From Laetiporus sulphureus 93-53 (lineage: Eukaryota; Basidiomycota; Agaricomycetes; Polyporales; Laetiporaceae): DNA of 64,000 bases. Below, in pieces: positions 12,484 through 28,515 of this stretch (position 1 is the stretch's first letter; every line of letters starts with the position of its first letter). The notes beneath the pieces were generated by a model that was not told the origin of the DNA, ran no database searches, and was given only the letters and a program-made list of their open reading frames with translations. Position numbers and translations under genes: made by a program. The DNA is taken from contig NW_024468554.1 in NCBI RefSeq assembly GCF_001632365.1, positions 3,358 to 67,357 on the forward strand, read 5' to 3'.

Positions 12484-13114
12484 GTGACCGTTGTTAGTTA
12501 AATGGTGAACGTTGACTCTTTCTTTGCCATTTCAAAGCTTCACTACAACTATGACTGTTGGCCTTTAAGGACGAAACCTTATCTGACGTTGTAGCGCATG
12601 GAATTACGATGCTCCTTGCGATGTTCTCCTTGGCCTCGCCTCCAATTGAAACAGTTGAACATTGCGGCCGAAGAGTCGAGTGCGCATTTTCCCGCGGCAT
12701 GCTGGACTACTGCCGCTTTGCAGTATTGGCAAAATCGCGGCACCAGCAGCAGCGCAGAGCTCAGCTGTAGTGGTTTCAATCACTGGCATGATGCAAGCGT
12801 CCTTCGGCGCTGCACTATTTTCGGCTCAGGACGCTCTACGAACTATTTCCTGGGTCCCTGGGTGGCGGTTCAGCGCTGAAGCGGCCGAGTCTTCGACAGC
12901 AACCTGCATGTCAGCATCATGTTGCATCGCGTCAGATTTCCGCGGCTTTGCGACGCATTGCCACGGTCAAATTGGGAGGCCGAACAGCTGCCAGGGTGAG
13001 TAATACTACTAGAACGCTGAATTACATTCGAAGTTACCATCGGGGAAACAATTGATTGCTCAGCAGCAGGCTTATCCGGAAACGACTCCCGAAGCTGCAG
13101 CATTGTCGACCACA

Positions 13115-13120
13115 TATAAA
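13115..13120 (+). promoter_or_regulatory. TATA box of OYE copy 2
   Basis: TATAAA lies 57 bases before the ATG at 13172. The matching position in copy 3 (about 16046) reads ATTTAAG, a weaker TATA. Confidence 0.55.
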
Positions 13121-13132
13121 GCCCGCAGTTGA

Positions 13133-14565
<1,433 letters not shown>

Positions 14566-15473
14566 AAGATTCCAACGCATACGGAGACGTTCTTTGGCAC
14601 AACCTTAAAAAGAAGATATTCGAGATGACTGTGACATCTTTTGCGATTTGCGGAAGTATTGTATGCAAAGCAAAGCAGCTTGTGCTTAGACACAATTCAA
14701 CGAGGAATTGCCAGAAGCGAATTGTGAAGGCTAAGGATGCCACAGGCAACTTCTCGCGCGGCTGTCACAATCATACCTTTTCTCGGGCATATTCTTGTCG
14801 ATATCCTTCCAGCGAGCATGGTCTCTCAGCCAGTGAGATCCCTAAGCACAGATTCAGAAGATATGACTTCGAGGAACACTTGACGGCCACGTGATCGCGA
14901 CATCAACATTGATTACTTCAAGAATTGTCTTATATTGCATCTATCCTGTGCAGACGTTTGCCAACGCACTGATGCTGCGGCCCATCCTATCTGACGCGGC
15001 TGACGTGTCTGTCCTTATCCGAGTCAGTCGCAACGCGGGGTACGGTATTTCGTTAGTATCGGTCGGTGTCAGTCCTAGGTGAGGACTCCGATGCGGTCAA
15101 GGCTATCCGTAGTATGTGAACATTTTAACCTTTCCATAACAGCTCACCTGTATGTTCATTGTTCAGATCACGCGAATTTCGGGCGGCCTTAAGAGCGCGT
15201 ATACATAGCAAAGTACATAAGCAATATATCCATCAATATAGGTCATAACTCCGCAAAGACGGCATATTCTGTCCGGTGCGTGACATTACGCAGCTGCTAG
15301 CTGTTTTCTGCGAATCAGACGCGACTGTAAACGCGCGCTTCACGGGCATTTGAATTATCACTCCATGATGCTGGTCTCAATCAATGTCAAGTACCAGCTC
15401 CGGTTGATAGTGCTCACTAACGGCACACACGGTCATGGCTCATGACCGGGACCCGTGATTGTTGGTCTACTTA

Positions 15474-17780
<2,307 letters not shown>

Positions 17781-18821
17781 ATGCATCTCCGGATGAACAA
17801 ACACGTATGCATGAGACTGCTCGATCAATTATCATGCCCAGTGACCCGCTGTTTCCCACCTTCCGAGCCAGTCGAAGCGACACTCATCGCTGTCAATACA
17901 GGTGTGGTTATCGTCGTCCCCGGCATATGGGGGGGGAGGCGATGAACAAGTGGGCGCGTGATGGAGGGCAAGTCTCATGAAACATATATTCTTGCAATGA
18001 CATTCATGTATATTTCAGAGGCCATGTACGTGAAAGGGTCTCGCACCGTTTGTCAATTACGAGTTCTTCATCGAACCTTGTTCTCACAAGGCTTCCTGCA
18101 CAAAATATGAGTCCTACGTCCCTTCATCGATGCAGGTGAACAGAACCGCGATAGCATATCCGGTACAGCTGAGAATTACGGATAATGTTCAGTTTAGGGG
18201 AGGACGTGCGATAACACGGTGGAAGGACCTGTTCAATATAGCATCGCCCGTCATGGTCGAACTTGTATGACGTACTATTCATCGTTGGCATTTCTTGATG
18301 TAAGCTCAAATGAGCTAGTAAAGGCGGATTTGCCCCCTCACTTTGTCGATCTGACATAACGAATGTCCCATGAGTATAACGCGGGCCATGGTGGCGCTGT
18401 GGCGTCCGTCGATCCGACAACAAAATAGTTGCTCCATCTCAGTATGGTTCGGTCAGCGAGACACGGCGTGATATGACAAGGCACGCGATGGATGCAACTT
18501 TAGCTAAATGACATGATGGAACACTGCTATCAACTTTGAAGGAGCGACAGGGAAAATCACAAAACTATGAGGTTGAAACAGGTAACGATCGTTCATAAGC
18601 AAGTTGGACGCAGACATGAGAGTCAGACATGGAACAGGGGAAGGAGTGACAAGCATCTAGTTGGAAGCATCGATCACGGAAGTGAGTGAAAAAACTGGAA
18701 CAAAAGAGAGATGACGTTGAAGTATTCGGCGGCGGGTCCATGACTGGAATAAAATCCAGCAGTACAAACAACAGGGTAAACCAGAGCTGAAACGCTTGAT
18801 GGGACACCCTCATCTGTCGAT

Positions 18822-19951
18822 CTAAACATCTTGCTGCCCAGGCTTGAGGAGCAACTCATCCACTTGCTCCTCAACGACTTTCTTCTTCTTCTCGTCTAGC
18901 CGAGCGGAACGCCGAGCCGGTGTCGTGGGCGGAGTATTCAATCCAGCGACGTTGTCCGATGCCCGTTTCTTCGGCGAGGCCTTTGGAAGGGTCGAACGGC
19001 TCATGTGCGTTTTCGGGGTCCGAGGCGTCTTTGCCTTCTTCTTTACAGGAGATTTGCCCTTAGTCCGCCGCTTAGGAGTGCGGGGGATGGGTTTGAGGGA
19101 CAACGGAGCAGATACAGTTACAGGGAGCCAGATGTCGCCATCTTCTTCCTCGAGGTAGGGATCTTTGTAAGGCACGAGCGTCCCATCATCAGGTCTGCAT
19201 AGAGTTGTACCATCAGATCGATTATACCCTGAAATAAGAGACCCAGCGTACTCAAGAAGCGAGAATGCTTCTTCCCTGAGAGGAGTCGCCCATCTCTGGG
19301 ACTGAGAAACGGGAGAATGATATCTGTATTTCTCATCTTCCATGAATTGGCTCCGCATTCCCTCGTAGATCCGGTCCCTGAATATTAAAGTGAGAAAGAA
19401 TGGCAGAAGCCAACGGGGATCTGCACACCAGTAATTGGCATTCGTTTCATGAACGTTTGAGAGTGGCCAGTTGACAGGTTCGCTATAGCCGAGACTGCCA
19501 TTTAATTAACGGTGCATTGAAAACAGATCACGGAATCGCGTACTGACCTATCAGACTCCGCATGACCTGACTCTATGCCCAATGAGGCGTCTAGAAAGGA
19601 GGAGCCTTCCTCTGCTGAAACATACAGTTCCTGATGAGAGCCACCGTCGCCAGTATTTCCTGTAGGAACATCGATTGCAGGAAAATATGCACTCTCAAAG
19701 AAGCCTTGTGGAACGAGGACATTTGACAACTCAAGGCCGCCGTGAAGGTGAGCGCTGATGTTTTCTTCTGGGTCCGGCATCAGCTTCTCCCCATTGTTTT
19801 CCGGCGCATTAGGCTGAAGAGAAGCCGACAGTGTCGATGCACCAGACAGCTCATTCGATGTCGACATGATTCCCAAAGGAGTAGAAGCAGAATAGCTAAG
19901 ATGATCCCAACAGCGGAGAGCACGACGACAGCAAATGTCTAGGGCCCTCAT
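18822..19951 (-). CDS. Hypothetical protein with basic C-terminus
   Basis: Two exons (19951-19548 and 19494-18822) join to 358 residues. I do not recognise a family. The first 130 residues are acidic and Ser-rich. The middle begins LGYSEPVNWPLSNVHETNANYW and contains a hydrophobic stretch, WLLPFFLTLIF, too short to be a confident membrane segment, followed by RDRIYEGMRSQF. After a DGTLVPYKDPYLEEEDGDIW segment the last 110 residues are Lys/Pro/Thr-rich with SPVKKKAKTPRTPKT-like clusters, as in nuclear or DNA-associated proteins. An internal ATG (STSNELSG, residue 29) could be the true start. Gene reality rests on the long open frames joined by a good GTCAGT...CAG intron and on the absence of stops. 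Confidence 0.6.
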
Positions 19952-20799
19952 TTATATAGGTCAGCGCGAGAATGAGCAAGCCGAAGTGGCATTGATGCCC
20001 TGATGGGATACCAGCCACATCGATGTGACGGGGTCAAACATGTTCCACGAGATGCCGGTGGCAGGGCCACAGACACGAAAACGTGTTCCCACCGCGGGAG
20101 GCTGTCGATAAGCTTTACCTCTAAGCAAAGTAAGAACGATAATCACGGAAAGTCTACCAACGAGTGGCCCTTACTTTACGGTCTCGCTGCACTGTCAAAC
20201 TGAATTGAATGATTTGCGCGCTTGGTACCCGCAATTTCTGCACCGTTCGGCCATAATACAGACAGCCGTTGGCCACACCAAGTGCCACCGAAAAATTCAA
20301 CGAGCCACCGCCACGCCAATGTGAAGAGTTGACTCAGCTTGTCATGGCCGCGGCCTAGGTGCTGCCTAGTCGACTCCCGCATTGTTGGACAAAGGAAAAC
20401 GTACCTGACTTCTGTATTTCACATCCTCTCTTTAGACCTCCTCTTCCGCCTTTCAGCTGAGCTGTTGCCGTCTCTGCTTCAAGCTCTGGCGTGTTGCATT
20501 GGATGGCCATTTGAAGAAATTTTACAATAGGGAAGCCTCGGCGCCATTCATGATACTTTGATGATTTATTGTACGTTTTCAATGCCATCGATCAAGCATT
20601 CATTGCTATTGAGCACATTCTTCATAGATACTAGTACAAGAGCGGGAAGATATTGCGCAAACCATTTCCTACGGACGTATATAGAAGAAACGATCCGTAC
20701 GCTATTCTGGAACTCGCGGTCTGTCAGCAATCAATGACAAGAGGACAAATGGAATCAAAGATGGCGGGCGACTCACACGAGCTTGAGAAAACAGCGCTC
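19952..20799. other. Intergenic, no gene seen
   Basis: Upstream region of the 18.8 kb gene and 3' flank of the LanC-like gene. Nothing else is supported. Confidence 0.4.
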
Positions 20800-22434
20800 C
20801 TATCCGATCAACAAATCATCATAGCCAGGCATACCGCACCGTTGCCCTCGGTCTCTCCATCCCCTATTAGGATCCTCGAGTCTCGCCAGCACTTCCGCCC
20901 ACGCACAGCACATGCCGGCAACGCCTTCATACAGACTGTACGGCTCATCCGGCACATGCATCTCGCCCTCCCGCTCGAGCACCCGGTAGTTTATTGCAAG
21001 CTGGGCAAGGTGTACGGCGCGGGACAGCCAGTACGTGTCTTCTGAAGAAGAGGGAACTTGCCCATGGTCGAGCGCATCCGACACGGCAAGCAGGGCGTAT
21101 ACGCTGCCTGCGACGCCGTGGCAGAGCCCGAGGCCCTTGCGAAGGAATCCGCGTGTGTAGACGAGCTCGCCGCCCCTGCGGAGTGCAGCGACCATACCCT
21201 CCTGAAGTGGCGAGGGCAGCTCCATACTTCCCGAATGAGGGCAGCGTGTTAGTAGCGTTGACAGTAGGATCAGTACGCCTGGAGCTCCGTGGCACCATCT
21301 ACGATACTCATGAGTGACGCACAGCGACAGAGTACAAGGCCACATACTGTATCAACGCATCCTCATTCCCCTCTTCGACACTCACTCGTTTAGCACGCCT
21401 ACTTGTAGCGCTCCCTCCGGATGCATAGTACAGGTGGCGTTCCGCTGTGGATGGCCAATTACCAAGGGGCTGCTGGATAGCAAGCAGCCAATCGATTGTT
21501 CCAATTATGACTGACCAGTGCGGTGCAACGGCATTCGACGGTGATGAAATCAGCATCTGGAGGATGCCAGCTGATGGAAGCAATCAGTGGGTCTTGTCCT
21601 CTTGCTGAATTACACCACCCACCCGTTCCATGCACTCCGCCGACATAACGCTTTCCATGCCAGCTCCACATAAGAGGTGGCCCTCGTCCGCGTTCGTCGA
21701 CATCCAGCTGTTCTTTATACTCCTCTGCTCCAACTTTGCCACGCTTCACTATATCGTTGACTAGCGCCTGGATATTCTGATCTGCGCACAAGTGTTCAAC
21801 CGTCTGTCTGATTGGGCTCCCCTCTCTTTCGTTCCGTAACTCAGAACCAACAAATGAGTTGAGAGCTGACCGGAGCAGCAAGAGCGCGTAGAGGAGCCCC
21901 GCCCGTCCATACAGCACCTCGCATCCATCGTCATCTAGTCTTTCATCGAGCGCCGCCTCAACCGCATCCATCAGCACTCTTGCACAGTCTTCCAAAATCA
22001 CAGCATTAATTCGATTCTCTTGCTTGCCGCGATCACCGGTGCTTGACTCTGACAGTAATCGAATTTCTCTGGCCAGGATAAGAGTGGCTGGACCAGTGGC
22101 AGTCTCCAGGAAGGATGAACGGGAGCCAGAGTGCGGAACAGAGACATGGCCAACTGCAAGGAGTGACGCAGGCGTCGACGGAACCTCCAATCTTGGGATG
22201 AGAGAGGACACCTTCCATTTCATCAGAGTGGTGCCTGCATCGACGGTCAGGAACACCACATCGTAGCAGTGTACTGCACTCACCCGCTAACCCGGTATAC
22301 ACGCTGGGCTCAGACGATGGATGCCTCAACACCCTCTGTATAGATTGGGCCAATGCATCCTCGATTTCACCAGTGATAGCGTTTAAATTCGCAGGAGGTT
22401 GGTTTGAGTGAACGATGTAGCGTGAATGGTGCAT
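20800..22434 (-). CDS. LanC-like (LANCL) protein
   Basis: Four exons (22434-22284, 22234-21623, 21570-21348, 21298-20800) give 494 residues. Eukaryotic LanC-like proteins are zinc enzymes related to bacterial lanthionine cyclases; mammalian members add glutathione to dehydrated Ser/Thr residues in damaged proteins. Family signatures are SVYTGLAG near the start, GRAGLLYALLLL, a GGVHGTAG repeat motif, QWCHGAPG (first zinc Cys, created across intron 3) and GLCHGVAG (zinc Cys-His pair), then LYEGVAGMCCAWAEVL. These are spaced as in the alpha-toroid fold. Intron 3 was set to a GTATGT...TAG pair of 49 bases because it rebuilds IQWCHG. No precursor peptide or dehydratase gene lies nearby, so a lantibiotic role is not indicated. 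It is likely cytosolic. Confidence 0.9.
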
Positions 22435-23116
22435 ATCGGCAGCCTTGCAGTCTGCCTCTGATGGGGCTGTCGGTTTGTGAGCTCCTAGCTATGGGCTGTG
22501 TTTATACAACTTGAGATGATGACCCGCGCGCTGACGTCAGGCGGAGAATCATTAATCAGCCCTTGACAACCTTCACCCGGTGCGTATTCAAATATCTAAC
22601 GAGTCTGACCTAGTGCTCCTCAGTCCTGAGTCAGTGGACGTCGGGGAGCTTGAAAATATCTGACGAGAGAGCGGCGAACGCTTTTGGAGAGACATGATGA
22701 TTGACCGTGCATGAGCTCGAACGCCTTTGGACCACGAGCATGCCAGCCGTGCTTGTGTAGTAGAACTTGAATGACTCTATTCGAGTACGAAGGGCGCAAA
22801 CAATATACGCACACGTGACTCAGCGCCTGCCAGGACGGGCCCAAAAGACTATGGGCCATAGCATCCAACGCACTGAATGAACAACTGCGTGAATCCAGAA
22901 CCGATGAGCAAGAAGGATTCGCAATGGCCCAGATTAAGTGTCTGATGACGAAGGAGGACCTCGTCCTCGGCCGAAGGTATCCGAAATGGCGAGTAGGGCG
23001 TAGACACTATATGCGATTGTCGTTACTCGTAGCAGCGACCAAGGTCATTGCGAATGAACTTACGTTCACTCATGAGCTCCCCGCCGGTCCGAACCGCAGT
23101 TGTGAAACGTTGACGT

Positions 23117-23216
23117 AGGTTTAGGTCGAAGGAATAAAAGGTGCGTGTCGGCAGTGCTGACAGAAAAGCACCAGTGTAGGTTTGGGTCGGAAGAATGAAA
23201 GGTGCGTGTCGGCGCT
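23117..23216. repeat. Two-copy imperfect tandem repeat, period 61
   Basis: AGGTTTAGGTCGAAGGAATA at 23117 and AGGTTTGGGTCGGAAGAATG at 23178 each continue into AAAGGTGCGTGTCGGC. The copies differ at a few positions, mostly transitions. Confidence 0.7.
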
Positions 23217-23534
23217 GCCAATAGGCAGGTCGAGACTCCGGAGCTCCATGGCACGTCTGGTAACAAATATGAGCACGTCGCATGGAATGAAGTACTGACA
23301 GAGCAATGCACCTCTAAAACTTCTTCCAACTTGTTGCTACTCTGTATCGTCCGGGCCATACGTTCTTGCGAAGTGACACCGGGCGCATGTATGAGATTGA
23401 GCGTGATTGAGCGACCCAGAGACATGTACGAGCCTAAGGCATACAAGACTATCAAACATCCGAGGATGCCCGTCAATTCACAATTCAACTCGAGAGGATC
23501 GCAAGACCGCGCGGCGGTTTCATCGCGGTCACAT

Positions 23535-23557
23535 GATCGACGCGTCGCGCGTCGATC
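23535..23557. promoter_or_regulatory. Palindrome with MCB-like core
   Basis: GATCGACGCG and its exact reverse complement CGCGTCGATC are separated by TCG. The left arm and spacer create ACGCGT (23540-23545). It lies about 40 bases before a TTATAAGG motif. The downstream transcript, if any, is unknown. Confidence 0.4.
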
Positions 23558-25416
23558 GCGTCTCCGTTTCGGACTCCGCCTTATAAGGACCCGCCCACCG
23601 TTCACCCACCTCAATTCCTGCCTTGTCTTATCTTCTATCGCAGTCTTCATACCATCGGATGTCTGAAATTCTTTCATACCACGGGCTTGTCGGCTCTGCA
23701 AACCGGCAGATCTGTGCGTGGTAGCCATTCTGTGATGGCATAACTCATCGTTGTGCACGTTCATTTCGCTCACTCGGTATATGCGCCCATTTCTTAGGTT
23801 AACAGCTCAAATATGCCATGGGGAACTGCCTTGATCGGCTTGAACTGTCAGCAAAGCGAAATACTACGCGCCGCACATTTTAACTGATGCCGCCCACGGC
23901 ACACCTTCACTTACACCCATACATAGGTACATCAGGCCATCCAATCAGATGCGGGCCCTTCTATCTACGTCGGCATGGTCTGGAAGCATTCTCGGGATGA
24001 TCGATCATTAGCCGTCTCCGCAGCAGGCTTCTCTCCAGTGCAATAGCACCGCCTTGTGCTCAGCACGTCTCGTTCTGACACGACGTACCTTGGGCTGCTC
24101 TCTATCCGCCCTTTGTGTCTGGAGGTTCTATGTAATCAAAACTCTCAGGCGTGCAGCTCATATTTATCATCGGTGCGTAGGTGCAATTTCCCATGACCTC
24201 GGTCCTCATGTTCGGCGCACGTATTCTAGGATGAAGAACACATGGCAGTAGAATCTGAACACACATCAGCAAGAAACGCTGGGCTTCGCGCGACTGGTCA
24301 TCCCCGCCAATGTGGCGTACGACCATAAAGCATATCAGTAAAGGCGTGACGATCAGGCGACGGGTCATGCTGATTTTTTCGAGAGAATCAAGGTGAGCAT
24401 GGTGCATCTGTTGAGCCAACAATCATTAGGATACGGCGCCCTGCAGACATGAGGCTGATATGTGATGAACTCGTGCAGAGGTCTCGTGTACAAAGAAGTC
24501 AGCTTCGCGCGAATCAGAGCGGCCCACGCACCAGAGGCTCGGTCGACTCCCACCTCCGCCGAGTCAACCTTTCTCAGCATCGGTGCTATTCATAACGGAA
24601 GCGATCAGTCTATCACATGGACTGATCGGGGCTATACGCAAATGTCGTACGAAGTGCTGAGGCACAAAGGCCCACAAGGCTTCATCCTGTTTGCAAGTGA
24701 CAGACTGACTGGAGTAAAGCAGGTAAATGCAGATTATTGCAGGCCTTGAAGCTACCCGGACCATCAAATTCGCTAGGATTTTGATTTAATTCCGCCACAA
24801 CCGCTCGTGCTATTTTTGTCGAGCTGGTGCTATTTATGCGCGTTCATGGCTTCTCCCTGCGTCCTCCAGCATGATGGATGCAAGCGAAGGCCAGCTTCGA
24901 GGCGACGCACCGTGGTGGAATTGAAGTAACGGATCAATGACAAAAGGGGTGAAGGAATCGAGGGTAGTCACTGGAACATCTGCCGGCCTCAGCATAGCCG
25001 AAGTGGGAGAACATCCCAGCTTCCAAATTTAAGCGAGCAAGAGCGCCGGAGATGACGAGCCAAGGGAATGAGGGAATGGCCTAAAAAGAGTCGAGAAAAG
25101 CCGCGGCGACTCTGGGATGAAGGAGTGGCGGCGAGGACTCACCGTAGAGAACTCTAGCTCTGCGATTTTCCTAGCCGATTTTCAGGTAATTCCGACGCGC
25201 GCCAGTCTGGCGGCAAATCGCGGCCATGAAAATGATCGGTGCGAAACGGCATCGCGGCAGAACCCCGTCACAATATCCTTCTTCTCAATCCTTCGGCCTC
25301 ACAACGTCAACGTTGTTTGTTCGTCCCACACACTCCTTTCCAGTTTTCGACGGCAGCACCGTGCTGCCCATTCTCTCCCTCTGTAAGGGTCATCGACGTT
25401 CGCAAATTCTTAAAGG

Positions 25417-27862
25417 ATGTTGCATCGCCAGCTATCGCTGCTGGCGGTATCTCTGGCGGCCGTCGCCCCTTCGACGCTTGCTCATACGGCCGGAACCTTC
25501 GAGGATGGAGGCCACACGCTTGTCAGCGCTATGATGGTGCGTGAACTTTCCGTCGGTCCCGCGATATCGGTCACAACTTTTCGTGTAAGATGTTCTTGGG
25601 CAACGAGGAGATTGTGTACATTCTCGACAAGGCAGAGGGCAATGCCGCACAGATCAACGGGCACCCCGCGTGGGGCGCAGCCTACAACATTGGCAATCGG
25701 TCGGCGGTTCCTATGCAGGTCTACACCAACACGTTCTGCGCGTCCGGCATGCACCTGCCCAACGGTTCGTACGCAACCTTCGGCGGCAACGGCGCTGTTG
25801 GTCCGGGCGGCGACATAGGCAACGTGCTCGCTCCAGGCGGCTATTCCGCGACGTACGACACGGTATACGACGACGCCTCGGGCTCGACGTCTATTCGTGT
25901 CCTGGACCCATGCTCATGGTCGGACTTGAACAACACCGAGTGCGCGTGGTACGACAACGCGACGGTGCTGCATATGCAGCAGCAGCGGTGGTATTCGGCA
26001 GCGGAGCCGCTCGGAAATGGAACGGTCGCGATTATCGGCGGCTTCGTCGAAGGAGGCTACGTCAACAGGAACTACCCGAACGAGGACCCGGAGTTCGAGG
26101 GCGGCGCAGCGAACCCGACATACGAGTTCTACCCGAGCACGGGTGAGGCGACGGTCATGAACTTCATGATCAAGACATCCGGTCTCAACTCGTATGCGCA
26201 CGCGTACATGATGGCGTCTGGCAGGATGTTCCTGCAGGCGAACATCTCCACTAGTGAGTGCCGCGTTGTCAGTTTGGCAGATGTGTCGCTGACCATATGT
26301 CCTTTGCAGTCCTGTGGGAGCCAGATACGAACACGGAGTACGATCTGCCCAACATGCCGGACAATCTCGCCCGCGTGTACCCTGCGTCCGGCGCTACGGC
26401 GATGATGCCGCTAACGGTTGCCAACAACTACACACCCTCTGTTCTGTTCTGCGGCGGCACGGACATGGACGACTACGCGTGGGGGAACTACTCATGGCCC
26501 TTCATCAACACGTTCTACTATCCCGCCTCGGCCAGGTGCCACTACATCACCCCGGAGTCGGACTCGCCGCAGTATATTGAGACGGACCCGATGCCGGAGT
26601 CTCGGACGATGGGACAGTTCATCCACCTACCCGACGGCAAGATGCTCGTCGTCAACGGTGGAGAGAACGGCACAGCCGGGTACTCGAAGATGACTCTGTT
26701 GATTCAAAGCTGGGCAGATATGCCGTACGGCGAATCGCTCGCTTCCGCCCCCGTCGGACGTCCTGCAGTCTACGATCCGACGGCGGAGGCAGGCTCACGT
26801 TGGTCTACTACAGGCTTTGACACGTCCAACATTCCTCGCCTGTACCACTCGTCTGCCATCTTGTTGCCCGACGCGTCGGTGTTGATCGCAGGCTCTAACC
26901 CCAATCTCGACGTTAATACCTCGACGACCTTCCCCACGACGTACCAGGCCGAAGTGTTTTATCCCTCGTACTTCTCGGCGACGACACGTCCCACGCCGCA
27001 GAACGTGCCCAAGAATCTGTCTTACGGCGGCGATCATTTTGATGTCCTCGTTCCCCAATCGTCGTACTCTGGCAGTGCGAACGATGCAGCTGACAACACG
27101 ACGGTGTGGCTGATCCGTCCGGGATGGACCACCCATGGCATGAACATGGGCCAGCGCTCCATGGAGCTCAACACCACTTACACGGTCAACAGCAACGGGT
27201 CTATTACGCTGCACGTAGCGCAGCCTGTCCCGAACCCGAACCTTTTCCAGCCGGGTCCGGCTCTTTTGTTTGTTACTATGTCAGGTATTCCCAGCAATGG
27301 CACGATGGTACTCATCGGCTCCGGCGAGTTCGGCACCCAGCCAACGTACGCTGCATCCAACTTGCCTTCCAATGAACGCCTGGACGGCGTGTCTGGGTCT
27401 GCAGGCAACAGCAGCAGCGCTTCCAGCAGCTCCAGTTCGAGCTCTGGCTCTGCCTCCGGCAGTAGCGCAACGGGCAGTGCGGCGCAGAAGAGCGGTGCGT
27501 CTCACACAGGTGCCATCGTTGGCGGGATTATTGGCGGCGTCGCCCTTGTCGGGATTCTTGGTGCGGTTTTCGGTGTTTATTTGGCTCGGCGGAGACGCAG
27601 CGTCGCCCAGCAAGCCCCCGGCTCGATGTACGCTATGTCTGCGGCCGGAGGCGCGGGCGGCGCTATGGCCAATCGCGTTATGCGCCATTCTGACTCGAGT
27701 GCCTTTGTGCCATTGCAGCAGGATAACAGGAGTAACGCATGGGACACAACAGGCAATGCGAGCAGCGTCAGCCTGCAGCCGTATCAAGACGAGCCACGCA
27801 CTGAATCCGATTCATATTACCAGAACCCACCGCGCACTAATGCTGCGGCGGTGCGATACTAG
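25417..27862 (+). CDS. Membrane-anchored copper radical oxidase (glyoxal oxidase-like, AA5_1)
   Basis: Exons 25417-25536, 25590-26253 and 26310-27862 give 778 residues. A signal peptide is evident (LSLLAVSLAAVAPSTLAHT). The catalytic set of the glyoxal oxidase family is complete: Cys90 (TNTFCASGMHLPNG) to cross-link with Tyr175 (QQQRWYSAAEPL), copper ligands Tyr440-His441 (RLYHSSAILLPD) and His537 (WTTHGMNMGQRSMEL). These enzymes oxidise small aldehydes or alcohols and release H2O2, which can feed peroxidases during wood decay. After the catalytic part comes a Ser-rich stalk (about residues 628-655), one membrane helix (about 662-685) and a short basic then polar cytoplasmic tail. No WSC repeats are present. 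Many NXS/T sites fit secretion. A GPI anchor is unlikely because of the tail. Confidence 0.95.
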
Positions 27863-28515
27863 AGATAGGTGCTTTTTAATGACCGGACTTGACTCTTTAG
27901 GTTACGTTCTCTATCCGTGTCTCTCACGCTCCTTCAACGGCTACTCTGTCAACGAGGGTAGGATAGTTGATCGGGATTGTGAGTGCTCAATGGACTGTTC
28001 CGCGTGTACATCTCTTTCTCATCTCGTTTTTCGCTTTGTATGACGTATACCCTTCCTGTTGTCCTGTGTACTTCGTTGTAGTTTTGCGATTGTACGCAAC
28101 TAGATCCTCAAGCAACATCTCCCTGAATGACCGAGATGCTCACTACGACACGTTTCTTTACTGCTCTTTATACATGTTGACACATTATTGGACTTTTGCC
28201 GACCCTGTAGGACCGGGAAGGATCCGGAGAATTGGGGAGGGGAGAGAGGATGAACAAAGAAGACTGTTTGTCATTCGTTGCAAAATGCTGTATCCCGTCC
28301 TTGATAATGTTCCTATCTTTTGCAAAGCACAAATATTCCCGAGAGCCGATCCTCGCTGCGCGGATAAAGGCCTCGTATGAGACAAGTAGGTATGGAAACT
28401 TTCGCCAAAAACTTGCGGGGAATCCGTATGATGCAGGAGTCCCTTCTTTCCGCCTAGATTCTGCTGCTAGGTAGTACCGGGGAGCAAGCTGTCGCTGCGA
28501 CATGTATCTGCTATC
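27863..28515. other. Convergent 3' flanks
   Basis: This is the downstream region shared by the copper radical oxidase and IES6. The open frames are short; no gene is seen. Confidence 0.4.

Larger units (their letters stand above)
22435..25416. other. Three-kilobase gene-poor stretch
   Basis: No gene is convincing. It holds a 61-base tandem repeat (23117-23216), a palindrome with an ACGCGT core (23535-23557) and an orphan TATA (23582-23587) followed by a pyrimidine-rich leader, which together look like a promoter without an identifiable product. Minus-strand frames between 24102 and 24767 are open for 60-110 codons in turn but do not match anything I know. The last 300 bases are the promoter of the copper radical oxidase. 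Confidence 0.4.

Noticed and set aside
20800..22434. A lanthipeptide biosynthesis cluster around the LanC-like gene
   Set aside because: No precursor peptide, dehydratase or transporter is found nearby; the neighbours are unrelated.
23066..23773. 235-codon minus-strand frame
   Set aside because: It runs through a tandem repeat, a palindrome and a TATA region, has a skewed Arg/Ser/Thr composition and no motif; probably a chance frame.
24102..24767. Three successive minus-strand frames that might be exons of one gene
   Set aside because: I could not find splice borders that join them in phase with a recognisable product. The hydrophobic stretch alone is not enough.
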